From Herpetosiphon giganteus (lineage in GTDB: Bacteria > Chloroflexota > Chloroflexia > Chloroflexales > Herpetosiphonaceae): DNA of 33,507 bases. Location of the stretch: the NCBI RefSeq assembly GCF_016907925.1, contig NZ_JAFBCZ010000045.1, positions 1 to 33,507 on the forward strand, in the 5' to 3' direction. The notes beneath the pieces were generated by a model. The model worked only from the letters and a program-made list of their open reading frames with translations, was not told the origin of the DNA and searched no databases. This document shows positions 27,114 to 33,507 of the stretch, in pieces (position 1 is the stretch's first letter; the number at the start of each line of letters is the position of its first letter). A program made the translations under genes and the position numbers.

Positions 27114-27709
27114 AAATCCTCCGTTGGCAAGTGATTGGGCCTCGTGGTCGGCTCTTCGGCTAAGGCAGCTAACAGTTGATCAAAATAGCGCTCGCGTTCG
27201 GCGCTGCTGAGGCTGGCGAGTTGGCTGCGTTGGCTTGCGACAACTTGGGCCAGCGTGGCATAGCGTTGATCAAAATAGCTGCTCAGCTGTTGGCGTAGGT
27301 AGCGACTTAAGGCTGGGCTGGCCCCGCTACTACTGATGCTAAACAATAAAGAGCCTTGGCGATGGCTTGCGGTTGTGATGAAATTACCCTCTTCAGCAGC
27401 ATCGGCGATATTGAGGAGGATTGGGCGGTTGTGGCATTCTTGGGCAATTTGCTGGTTGATTGAACGCTGGTTGGTTGCGGCAACAACCAAAAACGCCTGA
27501 TCACAATCACCAGTCTGGTATTCACGGGCAAGGTGCTGAATGTGGCCGTTGGCTTGCCAGTGCTGAAGTTGGGCTGTGAGGTCAGGGCTGATCACAATTG
27601 GGCTTGCGCCGCCTGCAATTAAACCGGCAACTTTGCGCTCAGCCACCGTGCCGCCGCCAACCACCACACAGCGTTGTTGGGCTAAATTGGTCAAAACTAC
27701 TGGGTACAT
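27110..27709 (-). CDS. sirC: Precorrin-2 dehydrogenase/sirohydrochlorin ferrochelatase
   Basis: This 199-residue protein is homologous to the N-terminal half of CysG and to Met8p. It has an NAD-binding strand-loop VVVGGGTVAERKVAGLI near residue 15, the dimer and active-site region NIADAAEEGNFITTA (which contains the catalytic Asp of this family), SSSGASPALSRYLRQQL and a C-terminal helical tail. It oxidises precorrin-2 to sirohydrochlorin; whether it also inserts iron is uncertain from sequence. Together with cobA it forms a separate two-gene version of CysG. A gap of about 260 bp with a palindromic element separates it from the sulfite reductase gene. Confidence 0.92.
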   Translation of the reverse strand: MYPVVLTNLAQQRCVVVGGGTVAERKVAGLIAGGASPIVISPDLTAQLQHWQANGHIQHLAREYQTGDCDQAFLVVAATNQRSINQQIAQECHNRPILLNIADAAEEGNFITTASHRQGSLLFSISSSGASPALSRYLRQQLSSYFDQRYATLAQVVASQRSQLASLSSAERERYFDQLLAALAEEPTTRPNHLPTEDL

Positions 27710-27866
27710 AGCAATCAGCCTTGAGCCGCTGAATCAACAGCAGCGCCAAACAGCAGTGGTTGGGCAAAAGCTGCATTGCAAATCATGTGGGCAAGCCTAG
27801 TATAAGCAAAATCTTGCTTTTGCGAAGCCATAAAACAATTATTTTCTATCGAATTTGCGCCAGATT
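27710..27866. other. Gap upstream of sirC
   Basis: AT-rich sequence that should contain any separate promoter for sirC-cobA. No confident element is seen by eye. Confidence 0.35.
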
Positions 27867-27965
27867 CCCTCACCCCAACCCCTCGCCCATCCGATGAGCG
27901 AGGGGCTTTTTGGTGTCCGGCTCCCCCTCGCCTCGCGGACGGGAGAGGGGGCTGGGGGGTGAGGG
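27867..27965. mobile_element. Palindromic GC-rich intergenic element (MITE-like)
   Basis: About 99 bp with imperfect terminal inverted repeats (ccctcaccccaacccc and ggggctggggggtgaggg) and two inner hairpins: cccctcgc/gcgagggg at 27879-27905, and ccccctc/gaggggg further right. It begins 6 bp after the stop of the sulfite reductase gene. There is no coding capacity, so if mobile it would depend on a transposase elsewhere; it may instead be a REP-type structure. Confidence 0.55.
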
Positions 27966-27971
27966 AACGCA

Positions 27972-29633
27972 CTAGCGGCTTTTATTCCACGAGCCTTCTT
28001 CAGTCCAAACGCCTTCCTCGGTTTCTGGCTGGCCAAAGCCGAGATAGTCGCGCAATTGCTCGTCGGTTTGGCGTTTGGCCCAATGCCGAAACTGGTCTTC
28101 GGGGCTGGTGCGTTGGGCTTGGTAGGTCGTTACCAAGTTGCCCAAACGATCGGCTAGCTCCGACCAAGGCACTTTGGTTGCGACACGGCGGGCAATCGCT
28201 GCATCGTCGCCTAAGGCTCCGCCAAGCAGAATATCGGCTGCTGGCAACTTGTTTTTGCTGCCATCTGGGTTGCGAATTACGCCGCCCTGCAAGCCAATAT
28301 CGGCGATGCTATGTTGGCTGCACGAGTGCGGGCAAGCAGAAAGATGGATGCGCAACGGCACATCAAGCTCAACTTTATTATCCAAAGCTCCGGCCAATTG
28401 CCATGCGGCTTCTTTGGTTTCGATTGTGGCAAAGTTGCAGTAGGGCAAGCCAGTACAAGCCACCACCGTGCGTTGAATTCGTGGCCCATTTGGCTGTAAT
28501 TCTTGCAATAATGGCTCAGCCAGCAAGCCATCCAAGCGGGCTTCAGGAATGTAGGGCAAGAGTAAGTTTTGGCTGTGGGTCAGGCGAATTTCGCTTTGAC
28601 CATATTCGCGTGATAAACGAGCAGCCTCGCGAATTTGGGCTGGCGTGATGCGGCCAGTTGGCACAAGCAAGCCAACCCAGTACAGATTTGGCTGCTTTTG
28701 GCGAAACACACCAACCACATCGCCGCTATAGACTGCTGGCGGCACGTCGGTTGCCGCTCGTTCCAAGCTATGGCCAAGATAGCGCTCGACCTCTTCGCGG
28801 AAGCGTTCTGCGCCCCAATCGGCAATGAGATATTTGAGCCGCGCATGGTTGCGCTTTTCGCGGTAGCCAAAATCGCGATAAACCAAGGTTACTGCACGCG
28901 CTACTTCGACGACCAATTCGGGATCGGCGGGCACAAAAACATCAATATTTTGGGCCAGATATGGCTCGTGCGAAAGTCCGCCACCAACCCAAACGTTATA
29001 GCCCAGCACAATTTCGCCATCGATTTCTTTACGGCCTGGCGTAAAGGCCAAGTCGTTGATTGGAGCTTGGGTTGCGTCGAGGCCGCCGCCAGCGACCGAA
29101 ATTTTGTATTTGCGCGGCAAGTTCGAGTAATCGGTGTTGTAGGCAAAGTGCTCGTCAAGTGCCTTGAAAAATGGCCGTGGATCGAGCCATTCGTCGGCGG
29201 CAATGCCCGCAACTGGGCTACTCACAACGTTACGTGGCACATCGCCACACGCTTCAATTGACGAAAGGCCAACGCTTTCCAAGGTCTGAAACACGGTTGG
29301 AATATCGCGCAGGGCAATCGTATGCAATTGGAAGGTTTGGCGGGTGGTGATTTCGACCCGTCCTGGAGCGACAGTTTCGGCCAATTGCACAATTGCATCA
29401 GCCTGATCAGCGGTCATGATGCCGCCTGGCAAGCGTACCCGCAGCATAAAAAAGCCATCTTTGGGCTTATCGTGATACAAACCATACCATTTGAAACGGT
29501 TCATATCGCTTTCGGTTACGTCATTAATATCGCCGCTTTGGGCGTAGCGATAAATATCATCGAGCACCGCCAAGCCGTCTTTTTCGATTTTTTGCAATTC
29601 TACGGGGTTGAGTTTTTGGGTTGTAGCAGTCAT
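27972..29633 (-). CDS. sir: Ferredoxin-dependent nitrite/sulfite reductase, probably sulfite reductase
   Basis: This 553-residue siroheme/4Fe-4S reductase has two ferredoxin-like half-domains. Substrate-site arginines lie in [19 protein letters not shown] and GDVPRNV. The cluster and siroheme ligands are C393, C399, C434 and C438 (CX5C and CX3C, 34 residues apart), in [13 protein letters not shown] and [12 protein letters not shown]. The family includes nitrite and sulfite reductases. Context decides: it sits between cysC and siroheme genes behind a SAM riboswitch, so sulfite to sulfide is the likely reaction. The usual CTG(T/S) sequence is CTGLP here. Its start overlaps the end of cysC by 4 bp. 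Confidence 0.92.
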   Translation of the reverse strand: MTATTQKLNPVELQKIEKDGLAVLDDIYRYAQSGDINDVTESDMNRFKWYGLYHDKPKDGFFMLRVRLPGGIMTADQADAIVQLAETVAPGRVEITTRQTFQLHTIALRDIPTVFQTLESVGLSSIEACGDVPRNVVSSPVAGIAADEWLDPRPFFKALDEHFAYNTDYSNLPRKYKISVAGGGLDATQAPINDLAFTPGRKEIDGEIVLGYNVWVGGGLSHEPYLAQNIDVFVPADPELVVEVARAVTLVYRDFGYREKRNHARLKYLIADWGAERFREEVERYLGHSLERAATDVPPAVYSGDVVGVFRQKQPNLYWVGLLVPTGRITPAQIREAARLSREYGQSEIRLTHSQNLLLPYIPEARLDGLLAEPLLQELQPNGPRIQRTVVACTGLPYCNFATIETKEAAWQLAGALDNKVELDVPLRIHLSACPHSCSQHSIADIGLQGGVIRNPDGSKNKLPAADILLGGALGDDAAIARRVATKVPWSELADRLGNLVTTYQAQRTSPEDQFRHWAKRQTDEQLRDYLGFGQPETEEGVWTEEGSWNKSR

Positions 29634-30184
29634 GCGACCTCCTCAACGGCGGCAACCGTCGGTAGATAGCCAAGTTCCTCAAGTTTGTTGATAATGCGGG
29701 CAACGCTGGCATCGAGCGCTTCGGCGTGGCTTGGAATCACCACTTCGGGGTTGGTTGGCGGTTCGTATGGGTCGGAAACCCCAGTGAAATGGGGGATTTC
29801 GCCAGCCAACGCTTTGGCATACAAGCCCTTAACGTCGCGGTCGATACACACTTCCAAGGGACAATCGATATAGACTTCGACAAAGCGGGCGGTGCTGGAG
29901 CGAATTTCCTCGCGGGTTTGGCGATAGGGCGAGATGGCGGCGGCAATTGCCACTCCGCCATGGCGCGCAACCAAATCACAAACCCAGCCAATCCGCCGCA
30001 CGTTGGTATCGCGATCTTCTTTCGAGAAGCCCAAACCTTTGCTCAAATGGGTCCGTACCACATCGCCGTCAAGCACCTCAACGCGTTGTTCGCGTTCGCG
30101 CAGCACTTCCGCCAATGCCGCTGCAATCGTCGATTTGCCTGCGCCTGATAATCCAGTAAACCAAATAATATAACCTTGGCTCAT
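29630..30184 (-). CDS. cysC: Adenylylsulfate kinase
   Basis: This 184-residue APS kinase phosphorylates adenylylsulfate to PAPS. The P-loop is GLSGAGKST at residues 10-18; the following [20 protein letters not shown] loop binds APS; the lid region has DVKGLYAKA. The length is normal. I start at MSQGY (30184), with AAGGA about 8 bp upstream; the frame is open further upstream to 30217. It lies between sat and sir in the sulfate-assimilation operon. As the operon's reductase has the cluster-binding cysteines of APS reductases, PAPS from CysC may feed sulfotransferases as well. Confidence 0.95.
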   Translation of the reverse strand: MSQGYIIWFTGLSGAGKSTIAAALAEVLREREQRVEVLDGDVVRTHLSKGLGFSKEDRDTNVRRIGWVCDLVARHGGVAIAAAISPYRQTREEIRSSTARFVEVYIDCPLEVCIDRDVKGLYAKALAGEIPHFTGVSDPYEPPTNPEVVIPSHAEALDASVARIINKLEELGYLPTVAAVEEVA

Positions 30185-30235
30185 ACAAAAATCCTTTATG
30201 GGAACGATGAAGCTCACTACTTCCCTTGCTAGAGC

Positions 30236-30266
30236 ATAAAACCCTATGTTCTATGCTCTATGTTCT
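30236..30266. repeat. Phrase repeat between sat and cysC
   Basis: ccctatgttctatgctctatg and related units directly follow the sat stop, the reversed form of the agcatagaacatag phrase found after several other genes. Confidence 0.65.
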
Positions 30267-30270
30267 TTCG

Positions 30271-31422
30271 TTACGCAGCGATCAATTCTTCGATAACTTC
30301 GCGGCGGCTGAACTCTGGTGGTGGCAATTCGCCGCGTGACAAGAGCGCGCGCACGGCAGTGCCACTCAAAATAACGTGGTGTTCGTGAGAGTGCGGGCAG
30401 GTTTTGGCCGAAGCCATTGCGCCACAGCGTTGGCAGTAAAAGGTATGTTCAAAGAACAATGGCGTAATGCCCAAGGCAGCAGGATCAAATTCGCTGAAAA
30501 TCGCTTGCGCATCGTAGGTGCCGTAATAATTGCCAACCCCAGCGTGATCGCGGCCAACGATAAAGTGGGTGCAGCCATAGTTTTTACGATTCAACGCGTG
30601 GAAAATCGCTTCGCGAGGGCCTGCATAGCGCATTGGCGCAGGGAAAACGCCCAGCAACACCCGATTGGCGGGATAATATTCACGCAGCAAGCGCTCGTAG
30701 GAACGCACGCGAGCTGGCGCAGGAACATCATCGCTCTTGGTGGTGCCAACCAAGGGGTGCAACAACAAGCCATCAACAACTTCTAAGGCACATTTTTGAA
30801 TATATTCGTGGGCGCGGTGCACAGGGTTGCGGGTTTGGAACCCAACCACGGTGCGCCAGCCAGCGTCGCTGATCGATTGACGAACTTCTTGGGGCGTGCG
30901 TGGCAAGTGTGGGAACGCGCCTTGTTCAACCTGCAACAACCAAATCGAGCCACCAACTCGCCAGCGGGGTGCTGCATACAAGCGAGCAACGCCAGGGTGC
31001 GTGCCTTCGGTTGTGCGATACACATGTTGGGCTTCGTATTCAACATCGACGGGGAAAATATCTTCAACTTCGAGCACTGCCAAAATTGTGCCTTGCTCGT
31101 CGGTTAAGGCCACTGGCTGATCAAGCACCAAATCGTAGGCTTGATCTTCGGTAATTGGCAAGGTAATTGGAATCGACCATGGCAAGCCATTTTTGAGGTG
31201 CATGGTTTCGACGACCGCCTTGTAGTCGTGGCGATTTAAGAAACCAGTTAAGGGGCTGTACGAGCCAATCCCCAGCATTAAGAGATCAGCGCGATGCGGT
31301 TCGTCGAGCAAAATCTGCGGCAAATCTTGGGCCGATTGCAACAAGTTTTCGCGCAGCAAACCACTAGGAATCCGATTGACCAACGTGCCGCCGTGAGGCA
31401 AAATTAATGATGAAACAGCCAT
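30271..31422 (-). CDS. sat: Sulfate adenylyltransferase (ATP sulfurylase)
   Basis: This 383-residue enzyme activates sulfate with ATP to adenylylsulfate. The nucleotide-binding motif [11 protein letters not shown] and the [12 protein letters not shown] loop are intact. The N-terminal PUA-like domain ([21 protein letters not shown]) is present. A C-terminal zinc site, [16 protein letters not shown], matches that of the bacterial monofunctional type (Thermus-like). No kinase domain is fused; the kinase is the separate cysC that follows. It lies 97 bp after cysH on the same strand, behind the SAM riboswitch. Confidence 0.97.
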   Translation of the reverse strand: MAVSSLILPHGGTLVNRIPSGLLRENLLQSAQDLPQILLDEPHRADLLMLGIGSYSPLTGFLNRHDYKAVVETMHLKNGLPWSIPITLPITEDQAYDLVLDQPVALTDEQGTILAVLEVEDIFPVDVEYEAQHVYRTTEGTHPGVARLYAAPRWRVGGSIWLLQVEQGAFPHLPRTPQEVRQSISDAGWRTVVGFQTRNPVHRAHEYIQKCALEVVDGLLLHPLVGTTKSDDVPAPARVRSYERLLREYYPANRVLLGVFPAPMRYAGPREAIFHALNRKNYGCTHFIVGRDHAGVGNYYGTYDAQAIFSEFDPAALGITPLFFEHTFYCQRCGAMASAKTCPHSHEHHVILSGTAVRALLSRGELPPPEFSRREVIEELIAA

Positions 31423-31519
31423 TGAAGCACACCCTCGAACATAGAATAATAGCTACCATAAAGTAGTGACTTTATGATAATCAGCATTGATTACACATAA
31501 CATAACGAAAGCTTGAAAA

Positions 31520-32224
31520 TTAGATATGGAGTCCACACTCGGTTTTATTAAAGCCAGCCCAGCGTCCGCTGCGTGGGTCACCGTTCACAGGGTGGCTTGT
31601 ACAAGTATGACATCCGAGGCTGGTATAACCTTGGTCAAGCAATGGATTATATGGCACACCATTGGCATGAATGTAACGCCAGATATCGCGTTCAGTCCAC
31701 AAGGCTAGGGGGCAAATTTTAACCAATTGATGTTTGTCGTTCCAAGAAACGACCGGTGTATTGGCGCGGGTGCTGCTTTGGTCGCGGCGCAGCGCGGTGA
31801 GCCACGCGTCGTATGGCGCAAGCACATTTTTGAGTGGCTCGACCTTCCGCAGCTTGCAGCACAAATCGGGATTCGTGCCCCAAAGCTCGGGGCCGTGGGT
31901 TGCAGCTTGTTCGGCCACAGTTTGGGCTGGGCGCGAATATTGCACCGTAATTCCGTAATGCTTTTCGATTTGCTCAACCAAGGCATAGGTTTCGCTGAAA
32001 AGCACGCCGGTATCGAGCACCAACACTGGCAGATTTGGCTCGATTTTGAGCGCCATATCGAGCAATACCATGCCAGAAGAGCCGCCAAACGAGCAAGTTA
32101 GGGCCAAGTTAGGGAAATAATGATCGATCGCCCACCGCACAATTGCTTGCGGAGTTTGGCTCGTTAATTGCGTATCTAAGGCTGTCAGAGCCTCGCGGCT
32201 TGGCAAGGTTGCGTGCATGACCAT
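31520..32224 (-). CDS. cysH: Adenylylsulfate (APS/PAPS) reductase
   Basis: This 234-residue enzyme reduces adenylylsulfate to sulfite using thioredoxin. The PP-loop region CSFGGSSGMVLLDMAL is followed by LDTGVLFSETY. The 4Fe-4S cysteines are C122, C123, C205 and C208 (DLCCKLRKVEPL and GCHTCTS), so it belongs to the APS-reducing type; this type in Bacillus can also use PAPS. The catalytic cysteine is C230 in ECGLHI at the very C-terminus. The ATG at 32224 directly follows eight T residues of the leader terminator. GAGG, in the 3' arm of that hairpin, serves as the ribosome site with 8-nt spacing. It is the first gene of the operon. Confidence 0.95.
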   Translation of the reverse strand: MVMHATLPSREALTALDTQLTSQTPQAIVRWAIDHYFPNLALTCSFGGSSGMVLLDMALKIEPNLPVLVLDTGVLFSETYALVEQIEKHYGITVQYSRPAQTVAEQAATHGPELWGTNPDLCCKLRKVEPLKNVLAPYDAWLTALRRDQSSTRANTPVVSWNDKHQLVKICPLALWTERDIWRYIHANGVPYNPLLDQGYTSLGCHTCTSHPVNGDPRSGRWAGFNKTECGLHI

Positions 32225-32410
32225 AAAAAAAACCTCATCTGTATATTGGGCAGATGAGGAGTAGGGATCGTGGCATTAATGTCACAAACTACTGCTCATC
32301 TGTCAGACATCACTGTCGGAATTAGCACCTTAAACTTAACTGATCAGGTTAAGTATGGTTGCTGGAGCTTCGTCGGGCCGATCCCTCCGCTCCTCTGGAT
32401 GAGTGCAACG
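32225..32410 (-). ncRNA. SAM-I (S-box) riboswitch with terminator, upstream of cysH
   Basis: On the minus strand the leader reads ctcatccagagga, then gcggagggatcggcccgacg, then aagctccagcaacc, the conserved S-box core (32405-32360). A P1 3' strand cagatgag (about 32292-32300) and a 9-bp terminator follow: cctcatctg with cagatgagg at 32233-32259, then eight Ts to 32225. The segment cagatgagcagtag can also pair with ctactcctcatctg (13 of 14), which gives the antiterminator. With SAM bound, P1 forms and transcription stops, so methionine/SAM sufficiency shuts off sulfate assimilation. Confidence 0.93.
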
Positions 32411-32434
32411 GGTATATATTTTTAAGCTGCGAGG

Positions 32435-32463
32435 AATATAACATACTTGATAAACAAAGTCAA
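32435..32463 (-). promoter_or_regulatory. Promoter of the SAM-riboswitch/cysH operon
   Basis: TTGACT (32458-32463), 17 bp and TATATT (32435-32440) on the minus strand place the start near 32428, about 23 bp ahead of the S-box core. Confidence 0.7.
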
Positions 32464-32609
32464 GAATTATTCTAGCGTATTTTAGTCAAGAATTGGAGTA
32501 TACTTAATAACGGATGAGTTCAACGGATGTTTTAGGCCTTTCCAAAGCCAAATTTTGTTTTAGCTAGCTCTCTAGCTAGTAGTTGCGATAGCAAAGGATA
32601 GTTAACTAA

Positions 32610-33164
32610 ATGACTCAACAATATGCCCAAGCAACGCTTGGTAATGGTTGTTTTTGGTGTACCGAGGCCGTATTTGACGACCTGCAAGGGATTATTAGTG
32701 TTGAATCTGGCTATGCTGGGGGCCATGTTGCCAACCCCAGCTACGAAGAGGTTTGTGGCAAAAAAACCGGCCATGCCGAAGTTGTGCGCTTAACCTATGA
32801 TCCAAGCGTGATCAACTTTAGCCAAATCTTGGATGTCTTTTTTGCCACCCATAACCCGACCACATTGAACCGCCAAGGCAATGATGTAGGGCCACAATAT
32901 CGCTCGGTGATTTTTTATCACGATGCTGAGCAAAAAACGCTTGCCGAGCAAGCGATTGCCAATTTGAACGCAAGTGGCCAATGGCCAGACCCGATTGTGA
33001 CCGAAGTTACGCCGATTAATAACTACTATGAGGCCGAAGATTATCACCAAGAATATTTTGCCCATCACCCATTCCAGCCCTATTGTATGGCGGTAGTTTC
33101 GCCCAAAGTCCAAAAATTTCGCAAAGAATTTAGTAAGCAACGCAAATCAGAGCATAGAGCATAG
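32610..33164 (+). CDS. msrA: Peptide-methionine (S)-S-oxide reductase
   Basis: This 184-residue MsrA repairs oxidised methionine with thioredoxin. The catalytic motif GNGCFWCTEA gives the nucleophile Cys14; Cys17 and C159 (FQPYCMAVV) are further cysteines that could resolve the disulfide. The substrate region SGYAGGHVANPSYEEVC and the EVTPINNYYEAEDYHQEYF block are standard. The last residues SEHRA and the stop codon come from an agagcatagagcatag phrase repeat, so the original C-terminus was probably changed. It diverges from the cys operon and is a second oxidative-stress gene in the window besides ohr. A TATACT -10 lies at 32499-32504, with a weak -35. Confidence 0.96.
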   Translation: MTQQYAQATLGNGCFWCTEAVFDDLQGIISVESGYAGGHVANPSYEEVCGKKTGHAEVVRLTYDPSVINFSQILDVFFATHNPTTLNRQGNDVGPQYRSVIFYHDAEQKTLAEQAIANLNASGQWPDPIVTEVTPINNYYEAEDYHQEYFAHHPFQPYCMAVVSPKVQKFRKEFSKQRKSEHRA

Positions 33165-33320
33165 AACACAGAGCGTAGAGCATAGGGATGAAAATTCAGG
33201 CTATAGGCTATTGGCTTTCGGAAATAGATTAAAATTTCCATCATTAAATCCCGTAACCAATAGCCAATAGCCCTCGCTCCCTTCGCGCTCTTCGCGCGCT
33301 TCGCGGTTCCGTGCTTCGTC
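33147..33320. repeat. Phrase-repeat cluster after msrA
   Basis: agagcatagagcatag, gagcgtagagcatagg, ccaatagccaatagcc and ttcgcgctcttcgcgcgc follow, and overlap the end of, msrA. Confidence 0.7.
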
Positions 33321-33324
33321 GCAT

Positions 33325-33353
33325 TTGACAAGGCTGCCGATCTGCGGTAGAAT
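33325..33353 (+). promoter_or_regulatory. Strong promoter 1 at the window edge
   Basis: TTGACA (33325-33330), 17 bp, TAGAAT (33348-33353), followed by cc...ggctgt. It is nearly identical to the second promoter 104 bp downstream. Confidence 0.75.
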
Positions 33354-33428
33354 CCACGGGCTGTCAACGCATGACTTCAAAACGAGTCACGACACACCAA
33401 CTGAGACCTTCGCCCACGGACACGCGAT

Positions 33429-33457
33429 TTGACAAGAATGAGCGGCTGTGGTAGAAT
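33429..33457 (+). promoter_or_regulatory. Strong promoter 2 at the window edge
   Basis: TTGACA (33429-33434), 17 bp, TAGAAT (33452-33457). The flanks ggtagaatcc and ggctgt are shared with promoter 1. Tandem near-identical promoters with no open frame in between are typical of rRNA operons, which would begin beyond 33507. Confidence 0.75.
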
Positions 33458-33507
33458 CCTCAGGCTGTTGACCGACAGCACGATGTTTGCTCAACATCAC
33501 ACAATTT

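Noticed and set aside
27715-28036. Open frames in the sir-sirC gap
   Set aside because: They read through the palindromic GC-rich element and the end of sir; low-complexity Pro/Arg/Gly-rich translation with no ribosome site.
28635-29261. Long plus-strand frame opposite the sulfite reductase
   Set aside because: Antisense shadow of a well-supported gene; no recognisable domain.

Overview
The window looks like a chromosomal segment of a filamentous Chloroflexota bacterium, most likely Herpetosiphon or a close relative. This is inferred from gene content, codon use and the style of its intergenic repeats; no rRNA gene is present to confirm it. About 25 protein genes are supported. Almost all gaps above 100 bp are filled with short 'phrase' repeats (variants of cgcagaggcgcagag, attcgtggaattcgtgg, ctaatctgtggctaa, agcatagagcatag, ccaatagccaatagcc).

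Region 1 (1-4047) is a decayed CRISPR locus. Two arrays, with nine and four 37-bp repeats, point away from each other. Each is headed by a copy of the same ~140-bp leader. Between the leaders lie a broken XPB-like/WYL-domain gene, an intact cas2, only the last ~56 codons of a cas1, and an unassigned stretch. No interference genes are visible. Region 2 (4048-6334) holds a beta-propeller lipoprotein between two repeat-rich spacers.

Region 3 (6361-9758, minus strand) is sdhC-sdhA-sdhB, the succinate dehydrogenase of the respiratory chain/TCA cycle, closed by a terminator that is itself part of a dispersed repeat. Region 4 (10138-16346, plus strand) is a ferric-siderophore uptake operon: two FecCD-type permeases, an ATPase, two tandem paralogous binding lipoproteins and an FhuF-like ferric reductase. 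It is preceded by a sigma70-type promoter with repeated AATAAAGAC boxes. Region 5 is the divergent peroxide pair ohr/ohrR, with operator-like palindromes over a consensus promoter. It is followed by pyrG behind a leader terminator that looks like an attenuator.

Region 6 (19743-23611) has two overlapping GT4 glycosyltransferase genes and a second beta-propeller lipoprotein. Region 7 (23707-26046, minus) carries plsY-like, lipid-kinase and atypical SDR genes. Region 8 (26322-32463, minus) is the assimilatory sulfate pathway: cysH, sat, cysC, sulfite reductase, then sirC and cobA, which make the siroheme the reductase needs. The cluster is headed by a SAM-I (S-box) riboswitch whose terminator abuts the cysH start codon. 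The window ends with msrA on the plus strand and two near-identical strong promoters aimed out of the window, probably driving an rRNA or other highly expressed operon beyond the edge.
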